Positions 52,752 to 64,000 of a stretch of DNA of 64,000 bases are shown here, in pieces. Positions within the stretch are counted from its first letter, which is position 1. Each line of letters opens with the position of its first letter. Source of the DNA: Poecilobothrus nobilitatus (taxonomy: Eukaryota; Arthropoda; Insecta; Diptera; Dolichopodidae); the NCBI GenBank assembly GCA_947095535.1, contig OX352772.1, positions 320,977,527 through 321,041,526 on the forward strand. Reading direction: 5' to 3'. The translations under genes were made by a program, and so were the position numbers. Below the pieces are notes generated by a model. The model was not told where the DNA came from, did not search any database, and saw only the letters and a list, made by a program, of their open reading frames with translations.

Positions 52752-53186
52752 TAATGTTTTGATTTTTTATATTTATTTTCTTATTTTCATAATAATCATT
52801 ATTATTACGAAAGATATCATGTTGATTTCTCAGAATATTTTTATGAATATTAAAATGTTACAAAAAAAAGTGCCTTAAGATATAAAATTTATAATAATTT
52901 CAAAAAAAAAAAAAAATTTCTCTGATTTTGACATCCAAAAATTTCATAATATTTTTTGTTTTAGCTTTTTTCTAATTTTTATTGTACCCTATACATATAA
53001 GAATGTTCTTTATTTTATTACAATGATAAGAAATTTTATACTTGTACGAAAAAAATGGAAAACCCCCTGTAGAAGTAAAGAATAGAATATTATGATAATA
53101 AAAATAACATTTTAATACAAACGTCATATTTTTGTTTTCTTTTTTTTCAAAATTTTTAACATTCAACTTTAATTATTGTATAAAAT

Positions 53187-53210
53187 ATCATCATCATCAT
53201 CATCATCATA
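53187..53210. repeat. (ATC)7 microsatellite
   Basis: Seven to eight ATC units directly beside the terminus of the inverted R1 copy. Confidence 0.9.
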
Positions 53211-53231
53211 AAATAAGAATTTCCTAACATT

Positions 53232-53905
53232 TTTAGGACATTTAGGACAAAAAAAATTTGAAAAAATGTGCCTATTAGTTTCACTCTGTCTCTCCCTTCG
53301 TCTTGTCCGTCTGTTTACAAAACTTCTACACCGTTATAGATACAGAATAAAAATTTTACCAATATGGGTAGATCTCATAAAATAATTAATATTGTAGAAC
53401 AACTTTTTTATGTAGCCCTATCAATTAAGCAGCTCCAGCCCCTTAAACTTTGAAAAAAATCTTATTTTGAAATGTGTATATCTCATAATGTTATGCTAAA
53501 CATTTTTTCAATTTAAAAACGCAATTCGCCATTTGCCATTCGGACAACCTTGCTTTTACCTTTATAAATCAGTATCAAAATTATACATTTTTTTTTTAAA
53601 TTTAATATTTGAATTTACCGTTATTTGAAAATGAAATTTTGCATGATTTTTTTTCCTTCGTAACTACTTCATAACTTCACACTTTTTGATAGGGACTTAA
53701 AATTTTGAGATAAGAAAGAACTGTTAGAATTAGTAAGAGTTCTCTCAGAAAGTGAGATTTTTAAACACCTCTTTATTTTTCCTTATTATATTAAATTCTA
53801 AGAAAGTTTTCAAATTTTGGTGCAAGTCACAATTATAAAAAGTTGAAATTATCTTTTGGAAATGTTCACTTTTGAAAACCATTCGTTTACATTCTGCCTT
53901 GTTTT
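53232..53905 (-). repeat. dispersed repeat R1, copy 2 (inverted, shortened)
   Basis: The complement begins AAAACAAGGCAGAATGTAAAC as at 11078, has TTCTAACAGTTCTTTCTTA, CATGCAAAATTTCATTTTCA and AACGGTAAATTCAAATAT, and ends GGTGTAGAAGTTTTGTAAAC, ACAGAGTGAAACTAATAG. It has one full repeat cycle where copy 1 has between two and three, so it lost or never gained units. It is noncoding. Confidence 0.75.
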
Positions 53906-54170
53906 TTTTTTTGTTTTATTTTTTAGATGAAAATTCAAAAAATAGTAAAATATTTTTTGTTTAAATTTTAGAAAATTTGATTTTAAATTACGTCATAAGT
54001 AAAACAAAAAACAGTAGAGAACTTCATTTTTAATTTAGAGAATAGCTATACGTATTTTAAAAGAAAATATTATGTATTTTATATTAATAAAAAATGATAT
54101 GAAATGAAAATTTATAAAACGAAAAGAAACGTGAAAATAAGAAATATAAAAAAAATTTGTATATATTTAC

Positions 54171-54352
54171 CTTCTCTTAGTGTTACAATGTAATAAGACT
54201 CTTTGGACGGAGGACTAACACCCAATTTATTTACAGCTAATGTTCTAAAACTGTAAACAGTAAATGGTAAAAGGCCTGTCACCTGATATGATGTAGAATT
54301 ATTTTTTGTAAAAATTTGTGGTACTTGGTCCCATGGTCCATCTTCACCAACT
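54171..54352 (-). CDS. sdk: internal coding exon, second half of an FN3 domain (Sidekick-like)
   Basis: The 182-nt exon reads as one base completing a split codon, 60 codons, then one base of the next codon. The product starts VGEDGPWDQVPQIF and contains the FN3 core LLPFTVYSFRTLAVNKLG, followed by VSPPSKESYYIVTLRE. The L-x-P-x-T-x-Y pattern and A-V-N-x-x-G are the usual E-F strand and tyrosine-corner signature of FN3 domains. The acceptor is TTTTTTTTACAG just above 54352. The donor is GTAAATAT at 54170 downward. The trailing G joins CA of the next exon to give Ala, so the reading frame continues into APTGKP. Potential N-glycosylation sites are present (NNST). No internal stop. The exonic call is firm; the name sidekick rests on remembered similarity. 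Confidence 0.88.
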
Positions 54353-54639
54353 CTGTAAAAAAAACAAGTAAATAAATATTATATACTTATGTTTAAATGA
54401 AAATATAATAATTATTTCAAAGTTTATGTGTTAAATTAATTATTTGATAAATTTAAGAAAATATGTTGATGATAACTTGAACTCAGTCTGAACTAACCAC
54501 CAAGTTTCCCACCAACACCCAAAACAAAAATGAACTAACCCCAATTATTTTTTATAAACTTTAACTGGGAGATTAATTTTTTGCTTTTTTTTGGTTATTT
54601 CAATTTTAGATAAAAAAGTAGGGTTTTAGAAGGGTTTTG

Positions 54640-54850
54640 GAGGCTAGCGCTTATTTGAAATTCATTATTTTAAAATATTTCTGTAAAAATATTTATTAGG
54701 AGGTATAAAGTTGGATTTATGATAAGGATATTCCCTTTTTCCAGAATATTTATATATCCAATATGCTATTTTTTGAATTAGAAGAAATTTTAAAGTTAGA
54801 TTATGTAAAAAGAGTATAACCCCTAAGAGTATAACTGGCAATTATAACCA
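54640..54850 (+). repeat. fragment with the ~105-bp module of the inverted-repeat elements
   Basis: AAAGTTGGATTTATGATAAG, then CCCTTTTTCCAGAATATTTA, ATCCAATATGC and TTTAAAGTTAGATTATG follow the order of the interior modules at 4681..5557 and 28640..29065. No inverted termini are visible here. Confidence 0.45.
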
Positions 54851-54899
54851 ACCATAAAATTCTTTCTAGTTATTTCTTTTTCATACATATTATAAATAT

Positions 54900-54901
<2 letters not shown>

Positions 54902-54946
<45 letters not shown>
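54902..54946. repeat. long (AT)22 microsatellite
   Basis: An uninterrupted AT dinucleotide run of about 45 bases, the longest in the window, about 550 bp upstream of the exon at 54171..54352. Confidence 0.95.
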
Positions 54947-54949
<3 letters not shown>

Positions 54950-56379
54950 ATACATATAGATACATATTATATATAAATATAGATCAGATGGTGCTGAGAC
55001 TGCCGTTCAAAACTTCATTAAACAAATTGTTGAAAGTCTGATTTTGTAAACATCAGTCTTTGCTAATTATTTTTTGACATAGATATTTCAACATCATATA
55101 CTTTATTTTTGGGATTATCGAAAATCAATTTTTTGGGTTTATTTAATATTTTTTTAGGGTTATTTTAATTTTAGACTTTGTAAATGAATTAAATTTTAAA
55201 AATAGTTTTGGGGATTTGTTCGCTTTTGAAGTATAATTTAAAGTGACTTTTATTTAATTTGAATATAATTATATAATGTAATATTGTATGATATACTTAT
55301 ATATCTCTACCTTTTAATGAGACTGCAACTTTTTGTTACAGCAACATTTTGATGACAGTCGTAATTATTATAAAATTTCTTTAACTTTAGGTGGTGTGAA
55401 TAAAAAGTATTTAAAAATTTTAAGCTTTAAGTCTCAGATATAATGTAGTTTTATTTAAAATAATAATTTTGGTTTACAAAAAGATGAGAAAGTTTTAGCT
55501 AAAACTAATAAATTTATTAGCTAAAATTTTACGCTATAGTTTATAAGTTAAATGGGTAAAGATGGTAATAAACAAAAAAATTGTTGTTCATTTTATTATT
55601 GATAATTCCGCTTCTTTGTTGACCCAAAAATCGTTGACTTTTTTTTGTATTCCAATACAAACATTTTCGTTTTAGTAATCGTCATCATTCATATTTTTAT
55701 CTAATAAGTCATGTCTGCCCTAATTATAAATTACTGCACTGCCAATATTATTATAATGAAAGATCTGCTTAAATTAATAACAATTTTTTAGTGCAAGATA
55801 GGAAACCTTTTCTTTTTAAAGGACCGAAACATCATTCACTTATGACAGTTAGTTTAATGAAAAAATTATTACATTTTGCTCGGGGGTTGGTGTCATGACA
55901 TGCTCAGGTGTTGTGTTGTTATGTGTGAAGCACAAATAATCCTATATTTACTATATGATCTAGTAAAAGAGTGTCACTTTAATATGTATTCAAATATTAG
56001 ATCTCTCCTGAACTTAACTATAATCGTGTCAGTGAAAATCAATCCTTTTCATTTATTCATTCGTTTCTTGAAGGTTGCCTTAAAGTATTTATGCTATAAA
56101 AGTCCTAAAGATTAATGTAACCATCACCATAATATGAAAAGTTTCTTATTACTACATTTGTGTGGTTTCTTATTACATTCTATAGCAAAGGAAAACTAAA
56201 TCGTTAAGATCATATGGGGTTTGAACGGCCATATTTCCTTCCTAATAAAACAAAGTAAAATTTTCACTGAACTAAAAACTATGATCGCATATAAAACAAA
56301 GAAATATTGCCATTTTGTTTTGAGGCGATAAAGGAGCACTTCTTTTTGTATTGTTAATTACAACTACTAATTTGACACT
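54947..56379. other. intron between (AT)n tract and satellite, nothing recognised
   Basis: A 79-residue plus-strand frame at 55876..56115 (MLGGWCHDMLRCCVV) has more balanced composition but no recognised motif and no splice signals that would fit sdk. No upstream exon ending in the required phase was seen. Confidence 0.5.
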
Positions 56380-56480
56380 AGTTTCACTCTGTCCTTCCTT
56401 CTGTCCGTTTACTTAAATTTCTATACCGATCAAGACATAAAATGTTAACCATATTTATGGATATGGTTTTCTACATAAAG
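56380..56480 (-). repeat. terminal fragment of dispersed repeat R1 at the satellite edge
   Basis: The complement reads ATGTAGAAAACCATATCCAT, then ATCGGTATAGAAATTTAAG and ACGGACAGAAGGAAGGACAG followed by AGTGAAACTAGT. This matches the distal end of R1 (compare 12210..12350 and 53270..53400). The satellite array starts directly at its inner edge. Confidence 0.65.
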
Positions 56481-59400
56481 TTGTTATTTTTAATAAGGAA
56501 ATCAATTTGTTACTAAAAATTTATATTTTTCATACAAATATTGGATTTTCGTGAGAAAAATAATTTGATACCAAAATTCAATTAAAAACGGGGAAATACG
56601 CTTCTAAATGGGTTAAAATTGAGTTTAAAGATTTTAAAAATTAAATTTAACTTTTTTTTATTTTTTTTAATTTTTTTATTAAAAAATACATCCTAATACA
56701 CAAAAATATGGTTTTTGTGCCTAAAATTATTGTTTTGTTTAATAATTTACATTTATGCATACAAATATTGTATTTTCGCGAGAAAAATATTTTGATACCA
56801 AATTTCGATTAAAAACGGGGAAATACGCTTCTAAATGGGTTAAAATCGAGTTTAAAGATTTTTTTTTATTGAAAAATACATTGTAATACCCAAAAATATG
56901 GTTTTGTGCCTAAAATTATTGTTTTGTCTAATAATTTTTACTTATGCCTACAAATATTGTATTTTCGTGGGAAAATTGATTTGATAACAAAATTCGATTA
57001 AAAACGCGGAAATACGCTTCTGAATGGGTTAAAATCGAGTTTAAAGATTTTCAAAATAAAATTTTATAGAAAAATACATAGTTATATCCAAAAATATGGT
57101 TTTTGTGCCTAAAATTATTGTTCTGTTTAATAATTTATATTTATGCATACAAATATTAAATTTTCGTGAGAAAAATAATTTGATACCAAAATTCAATTAA
57201 AAACGCGGAAATACGCTTCTAAATTGGTTAAGATCAAGTTTAAAGATTTTCAAAATTAAATTTAATTTTTTTTATTGAAAAATAAATCGTAATAACCAAA
57301 AATATGGTTTTTGCGCCTAAAATTATTGTTCTGTTTAATAATTTATATTTATGCCTACAAATATTAGATTTTCGTGAGTAAAATATTTTGATACCAAAAT
57401 TCGATTAAAAACGCGAAAATACGCTTCTAAATGGGTTAAAATCGAGGTTAAAGATTTTCAAAATAAAATTTAATTTATTTTATAGAAAAATACATCGTTA
57501 TACCCAAAAATATGGTTTTTGTGCCTAAAATTATTGTTTTGTTTAATAATTTATATTTATGCATACAAATATTAAATTTTCGTGAGAAAATATTTTAATA
57601 CCAAAATTCGATTAAAAACGGGGAAATACTCTTCTAAATGGGTGAAAATCGAGTTTAAAGATTTTCAAAATAAAATTTAATTTTTTTTATTGAAAAATAC
57701 ATCGTAATACCCAAAAATATGGTTTTTGTGCCTAAAATTATTGTTTTGTTTAATAATTTATATTTATGCCTACAAATATTAGATTTTCGTGAGTAAAATA
57801 TTTTGATACCAAAATTCGATTACAAACGCGAAAATACGCTTCTAAATGGGTTAAAATCGAGGTTAAAGATTTTCAAAATAAAATTTAATTTTTTTTATAG
57901 AAAAATACATCGTTATACCCAAAAATATGGTTTTTGTGCCTAAAATTATTGTTTTGTTTAATAATTTATATTTATGCATACAAATATTAAATTTTCGTGA
58001 GAAAATATTTTAATATCAAAATTCGATTAAAAACGGGGAAATACTCTTCTAAATGGGTGAAAATCGAGTTTAAAGATTTTCAAAATAAAATTTAATATTT
58101 TTTATTGAAAAATACATCGTAATACCCAAAAATATGGTTTTTGTGCCTAAAATTATTGTTTTGTTTAATAATTTATATTTATGCCTACAAATATTAGATT
58201 TTCGTGAGTAAAATATTTTGATACCAAAATTCGATTACAAACGCGAAAATACGCTTCTAAATGGGTTAAAATTGAGTTTAAAGATTTTCAAAATAAAATT
58301 TAATATTTTTTAATTGAAAAATACATCGTAATACCCAAAAATATGGTTTTTGTGCCTAAAATTATTGTTTTGTCTAATAATTTTTATTTATGCCTACAAA
58401 TATTGGATTTTCGTGAGAAAAATAATTTGATACCAAAATTCAATTAAAAACGCGGAAATACGCTTCTAAATAGGTTAAAATCGAGTTTAAAGATTTTCAA
58501 AATAAAAGTTAATTTTTTTTATTGAAAAATACATCGTAATACCCAAAAATATGGTTTTTGTGCCTAAAATTATTGTTTTGTCTAATAATTTTTATTTATG
58601 CCTACAAATATTGGATTTTCGTGAGAAAAATAATTTGATACCAAAATTCAATTAAAAACGCGGAAATACGCTTCTAAATGGGTTAAAATCGAGTTTAAAG
58701 ATTTTCAAATCAAAATTTAATTATTTTTATTAAAAACTACATCGTAATAGCCAAAAATATGGTTTTTGTGCTTGAATTATTCTTTTAAATATTTATATTT
58801 TTCATACAAATATTGGATTTTCGTGAGAAAAATAATTTGATACCAAAATTCGATTTAAAACGCGGAAATACGCTTCTAAATGGTTTAAAATCGAGTTTAA
58901 ACAATTTGAAAATTTCATTTAATTTTTTTTTAATTTTTTTATTAAGAAATACATTGTAATACCCAAAAATATGGATTTTATGCCTAAAATTATTGTTATT
59001 TTTAATAAGGAAATCAATTTGTTACTAAAAATTTATATTTTTCATACATTTCATTTCATTGGATTTTCGTGAGAAAAATAATTCGATAACAAAATTCGAT
59101 TAAAAACGCGGAAATACGCTTCTAAATGACTTAAAATCGAGTTTAAAGATTTTCAAATCAAAATTTAATTTTTTTTATTGAAAAATACATCGTAATACCC
59201 AAAAATATGGTTTGTGCGCCTAAAATTATATTTTTGTTTAATAATTTATATTTATGCCTACAAATATTAGATTTTGGTGAGGAAAATAATTTGATACCAA
59301 AATTCGATTAAAAACGCGAAAATACGCTTCGAAATGGGTTAAAATCGAGTTTAAAGATTTTCAAAATACATCGTCATACCCAAAAATATGGTTTTTGTGC

Positions 59401-62400
59401 CTAAAATTATTGTTTTGTTTAATAATTTATATTTATGCCTACAAATATTAGATTTTGGTGAGAAAAATATTTTGATACCAAAATTCGATTAAAAACGCGA
59501 AAATACGCTTCGAAATGGGTTAAAATCGAGTTTAAAGATTTTCAAAATAAAATTTAATTTTTTATATTGAAAAATACATCGTCATACCCAAAAATATGGT
59601 TTTTGTGCCTAAAATTATAGTTTTTTTTAATAATTTATATTTATGCCTACAAATATTAGATTTTGATGAGGAAAATATTTTGATACCAAAATTCGATTAA
59701 AAAAGCAAAAATACGCTTCTAAATGGGTTAAAATCGAGTTTAAAGATTTTCAAAATAAAATTTAATTTTTTTTATTGAAAAATACATAGTCATACCCAAA
59801 AATATGGTTTTTGTGCCTAAAATTATAGTTTTGTTTAATAATTTATATTTATGCCTACAAATATTAGATTTTGATGAGGAAAATATTTTGATACCAAAAT
59901 TCGATTAAAAACGCGAAAATACGCTTCGAAATGGGTTAAAATCGAGTTTAAAGATTTTCAAAATAAAATTTAATTTTTTTTATTGAAAAATACATCGTCA
60001 TACCCAAAAATATGGTTTTTGTGCCTAAAATTATTGTTTTGTTTAATAATTTATATTTATGCCTACAAATATTAGATTTTGGTGAGAAAAATATTTTGAT
60101 ACCAAAATCCGATTAAAAACGCGGAAATATGCTTAAGTCTAAATGACTTAAAATCGAGTTTAAAGATTTTCAAATCAAAATTTAATTTGTTTTATTAAAA
60201 AATAGATAGTAATAGCCAAAAATATGGTTTTTGTGCCTAAAATTATTGTTTTGTTTAATAATTTATATTTATGCCTACAAATATTAGATTTTGATGAGGA
60301 AAATATTTTGATACCAAAATTCGATTTAAAACGCGAAAATACGCTTCGAAATGGGTTAAAATCGAGTTTAAAGATTTTCAAAATAAAATTTAATTTTTTA
60401 TATTGAAAAATACATCGTCATACCCAAAAATATGGTTTTTGTGCCTAAAATTATATTTTTTTTTAATAATTTATATTTATGCCTACAAATATTAGATTTT
60501 GATGAGGAAAATATTTTGATACCAAAATTCGATTAAAAACGCGAAAATACGCTTCGAAATGGGTTAAAATCCAGTTTAAAGATTTTCAAAATAAAATTTA
60601 ATTTTTTTTATTGAAAAATACATCGTCATACCCAAAAATATGGTTTTTGTGCCTAAAATTATAGTTTTGTTTAATAATTTATATTTATGCCTACAAATAT
60701 TAGATTTTGATGAGGACAATATTTTGATACCAAAATCCGATTAAAAACGCGGAAATATGCTTAAGTCTAAATGACTTAAAATCGAGTTTAAAGATTTTCA
60801 AATCAAAATTTAATTTTTTTTATTAAAAAATACATCGTAATAGCCAAAAATATGGTTTTTGTGCCTAAAATTATAGTTTTTTTTAATAATTTATATTTAT
60901 GCCTACAAATATTAGATTTTGATGAGGAAAATATTTTGATACCAAAATTCGATTAAAAACGCGAAAATACGCTTCGAAATGGGTTAAAATCGAGTTTAAA
61001 GATTTTCAAAATAAAATTTAATTTTTTATATTGAAAAATACATCGTCATACCCAAAAATATGGTTTTTGTGCCCAAAATTATAGTTTTTTTTTAATAATT
61101 TATATTTATGCCTACAAATATTAGATTTTGATGAGGAAAATATTTTGATACCAAAATTCGATTAAAAACGCGAAAATAGGCTTCGAAATGGGTTAAAATC
61201 GAGTTTAAAGATTTTCAAAATAAAATTTAATTTTTTTTATTGAAAAATACATCGTCATACCCAAAAATATGGTTTTTGTGCCTAAAATTATTGTTTTGTT
61301 TAATAATTTATATTTATGCCTACAAATATTAGATTTTGGTGAGAAAAATATTTTGATACCAAAATCCGATTAAAAACGCGGAAATATGCTTAAGTCTAAA
61401 TAACTTAAAATCGAGTTTAAAGATTTTCAAATCAAAATTTAATTTTTTTTATTGAAAAATACATCGTCATACCCAAAAATATGGTTTTTGTGCCTAAAAT
61501 TATTGTTTTGTTTAATAATTTATATTTATGCCTACAAATATTACATTTTGGTGAGAAAAATATTTTGATACCAAAATTCGATTAAAAAAGCGAAAATACG
61601 CTTCTAAATGGGTTAAAATAGAGTTTAAAGATTTTCAAAATAAAATTTAATTTTTTTTATTGAAAAATACATCGTCATACCCAAAAATATGGTTTTTGTG
61701 CCTAAAATTATTGTTTTGTTTAATAATTTATATTTATGCCTACAAATATTACATTTTGGTGAGAAAAATATTTTGATACCAAAATTCGATTAAAAAAGCG
61801 AAAATACGCTTCTAAATGGGTTAAAATCGAGTTTAAAGATTTTCAAAATTAAATTTAATTTTTTTAATATTTTTTAATATTTTTAATACATCGTAATAGC
61901 CAAAAATATGATTTTTCTGCCTAAAATTATTGGTTTGAGTCGTGATAAAAATAATTTGATACCAAAATTCGATTAAAAACGCGAAAATACGCTTCGAAAT
62001 GGGTTATAATCGAGTTTAAAGATTTTCAAAATAAAATTTAATTTTTTTTATTGAAAAATACATCGTCATACCCAAAAATATGGTTTTTGTGCCTAAAATT
62101 ATAGTTTTGTTTAATAATTTATATTTATGCCTACAAATATTAGATTTTGATGAGGAAAATATTTTGATACCAAAATTCGATTAAAAAAGCGAAAATACGC
62201 TTCTAAATGGGTTAAAATCGAGTTTAAAGATTTTCAAAATAAAATTTAATTTTTTTTATTGAAAAATACATCGTCATACCCAAAAATATGGTTTTTGTGC
62301 CTAAAATTATTATTTTGTTTAATAATTTATATTTATGCCTACAAATATTAGATTTGTAGTAGGAAAAATTTAGTGAGAAAAATATTTTGATACCAAAATT

Positions 62401-64000
62401 CGATTAAAAACGCGAAAATACGCTTCTAAATGGGTTAAAATCGAGTTTAAAGATTTTCAAAATAAAATTTAATTTTTTTTATTGAAAAATACATCGTCAT
62501 ACCCAAAAATATGTTTTTTGTGCTTAAAATTATTGTTTTGTTTAATTTATATTTATTCATACAAATATTGCATTTCGTGAGAAAAATATTTTGATACCAA
62601 AATTCGATTAAAAAAGCGAAAATGCGCTTCTAAATTGGTTAAAATCTAGTTTAAAGATTTTCAAAATAAAATTTAATTTTTTTTAATTTTTTTATTAAAA
62701 AATACATCGTAATACCCAAAAATATGGTTTTTGTGCCTAAAATTATAGTTTTGTTTAATAATTTATATTTATGCCTACAAATATTAGATTTTGAGAAAAA
62801 TATTTTGATACCGAACTTCGATTAAAAAAGCGAAAATACGCTTCTAAATGACTTAAAATCGAGTTTAAAGATTTTCAAAATAAAATTTAATTTTTTTTAA
62901 TTTTTTTATTAAAAAATACATCGTCATACCCAAAAATATGGTTTTTGTGCCTAAAATTATAGTTTTGTTTAATAATTTATATTTATGCCTACAAATATTA
63001 GCTTTTGAGAAAAATATTTTGATACCAAAATTCGATTAAAAAAGCGAAAATACACTTCTAAATGGGTTAAAATCGAGTTTAAAGATTTTCAAAATAAAAT
63101 TTTATTTTTTTTATTACAAAATACATCGTAATACCCAAAAATATGGTTTTTGTGCCTAAAATTAATGTTTTGTTTAATAATTTATATTTATGCCTACAAA
63201 TATTAGATTTTGGTGAGAAAAATAATGTGATACCAAAATTCGATTAAAAACGGTGAAATACGCTTCTAAATGGGTTAAAATCGAGTTTAAAGATTTTCAA
63301 AATAAAATTTAATTTTTTTTATTGAAAAATACATCGTCATACAAAAAATATGGTTTTTGTGCCTAAAATTATAGTTTTGTTTAATAATTTATATTTATGC
63401 CTACAAATATTAGATTTTCGTGAAAAAAATATTTTGATACCAAAATTCGATTAAAAAAGCGAAAATACGCTTCTAAATGGGTTAAAATCGAGTTTAAAGG
63501 TTTTCAAAATAAAATTTAATTTTTTTTAATTTTTTTATTAAAAAATACATCGTAATACCCAAAAATATGGTTTTTGTGCCTAAAATTATTGTTTTATTTA
63601 ATAATTTATATTTATGCCTACAAATATTAGATTTTGAGGAGAAAAATATTTTTATACAAAAATTCGACTAACAACGTGAAAATACGCTTCTAAATGGGTT
63701 AAAATCGAGTTTAAAGATTTTCAAAATAAAATTTAATTTTTTTTATTAAAAAATACATCGTAATACCCAAAAATATGGTTTTTGTGCCTAAAATTATTGT
63801 TTTGTTTAATAATTTATATTTATGCCTACAAATATTAGATTTTCGTGAGAAAAATATTTTGATACCAAAATTCGATTAAAAAAGCGAAAATACGCTTCTA
63901 AATGGGTTAAAATCGAGTTTAAAAACGGGGAAAATAAAATATTTTGATACCAAAATTCGATTAAAAAAGCGAAAATACGCTTCTAAATGGGTTAAAATCG
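56481..64000 (+). repeat. ~208-bp tandem satellite array with higher-order structure, continuing past the window
   Basis: The monomer has the landmarks CGCTTCTAAATGGGTTAAAA, TCGAGTTTAAAGATTTTC, CCCAAAAATATGGTTTTTG, TGCCTAAAATTATTGTTTTG, ATTTATGCCTACAAATATTA and TTGATACCAAAATTCGATTA. Successive CTTCT landmarks at 57217, 57424, 57631, 57839, 58046, 58254, 58463 and 58671 are 207 to 209 bases apart, giving about 36 monomers. Edge monomers near 56.6-57.2 kb are more variable (190 to 227). Local higher-order periods are 415 bp and 628-629 bp. No open frame in it is conserved between monomers. It lies in the intron upstream of 54352 if sdk continues beyond the window. Confidence 0.95.

Larger units (their letters stand above)
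41043..54170 (-). other. sdk: 13.1-kb sdk intron
   Basis: It runs from donor GTAAAT at 54170 to acceptor AAAG ending at 41043, and joins ...TLRE to APTGKP through a split Ala codon. It contains a SINE, a minisatellite and an inverted dispersed repeat. No coding exon was seen inside it. Confidence 0.85.
1..64000 (-). other. sdk: partial sidekick-like gene span (three exons visible)
   Basis: Three exons on the minus strand join in phase into about 161 residues of FN3 sequence. Neither gene end is visible: the first exon opens mid-codon and the last closes mid-codon. Sidekick is known as a large single-pass adhesion protein with Ig domains followed by about thirteen FN3 domains; it acts at cell contacts (synaptic layer matching in vertebrate retina, tricellular adherens junctions and visual system in flies). 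The order here is the end of one FN3 domain (exon 54171..54352), then the start (40855..41042) and end (15648..15762) of the next, so the window lies inside the FN3 array. The span to both window edges is inferred from the open splice phases. Another FN3 adhesion receptor is possible but fits my memory of the family less well. Confidence 0.7.

Noticed and set aside
55876..56115. 79-residue plus-strand frame with mixed composition
   Set aside because: No recognised motif and opposite strand to sdk. It has no splice or promoter context that I can support.
60175..60406. Overlapping open frames of 60-68 residues on both strands inside the satellite
   Set aside because: They lie across ordinary monomers and are closed in neighbouring monomers by indels and stops. 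They arise from the repeat, not from a gene.
1..64000. CRISPR array, bacterial operons, prophage or plasmid functions
   Set aside because: Composition, spliced exons, SINEs and absence of dense open frames show a eukaryotic chromosome. The only regular array is a contiguous satellite without spacers.

Overview
This is a eukaryotic, almost entirely non-coding window. It is very AT-rich, full of long A and T runs, and carries tRNA-derived SINEs, short inverted-repeat DNA elements and a long satellite array. Three small coding exons on the minus strand have clean GT/AG borders and encode consecutive pieces of fibronectin type III (FN3) domains. Their phases join exactly (54352..54171, then 41042..40855, then 15762..15648). 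From remembered family sequence they look like the insect homophilic adhesion protein Sidekick (sdk). The host is most likely an insect; I cannot name a species.

Layout, reading + coordinates. 1..15647 is the partial intron downstream of the last visible exon. It holds SINE fragments near 2.2-2.5 kb, an 877-bp inverted-repeat element with an 8-bp target duplication (4681..5557), a 574-bp TA-flanked foldback element (7307..7880), a dispersed repeat built of ~478-bp units (11078..12378) and a second repeat (12865..13232). The exon at 15648..15762 follows. The 25-kb intron 15763..40854 holds a perfect 86-bp-arm palindrome (25740..25920), a modular foldback element (28480..29235), several SINEs including a SINE dimer (33594..34029), and a degraded piggyBac-type transposase (33062..33575). 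The exon at 40855..41042 follows. The 13-kb intron 41043..54170 has a cleanly flanked SINE (41907..42178), a minisatellite (46097..46216) and an inverted copy of the 478-bp-unit repeat (53232..53905). Upstream of the exon at 54171..54352 the intron contains a long (TA)n tract. From about 56.48 kb to the window end it is a ~208-bp tandem satellite (about 36 monomers) with local dimeric and trimeric higher-order periods.

Only 485 bases are supported as coding. All other open frames I examined are low-complexity or repeat-derived. The biology here is one adhesion-receptor gene with very large introns that have collected mobile elements and a satellite. I found no operon, CRISPR array, rRNA or intact tRNA gene. 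The best candidates for undescribed features are the higher-order satellite and its junction with a dispersed-repeat end, the dimeric SINE, the perfect palindrome, and a ~105-bp module shared by two inverted-repeat elements with different termini.
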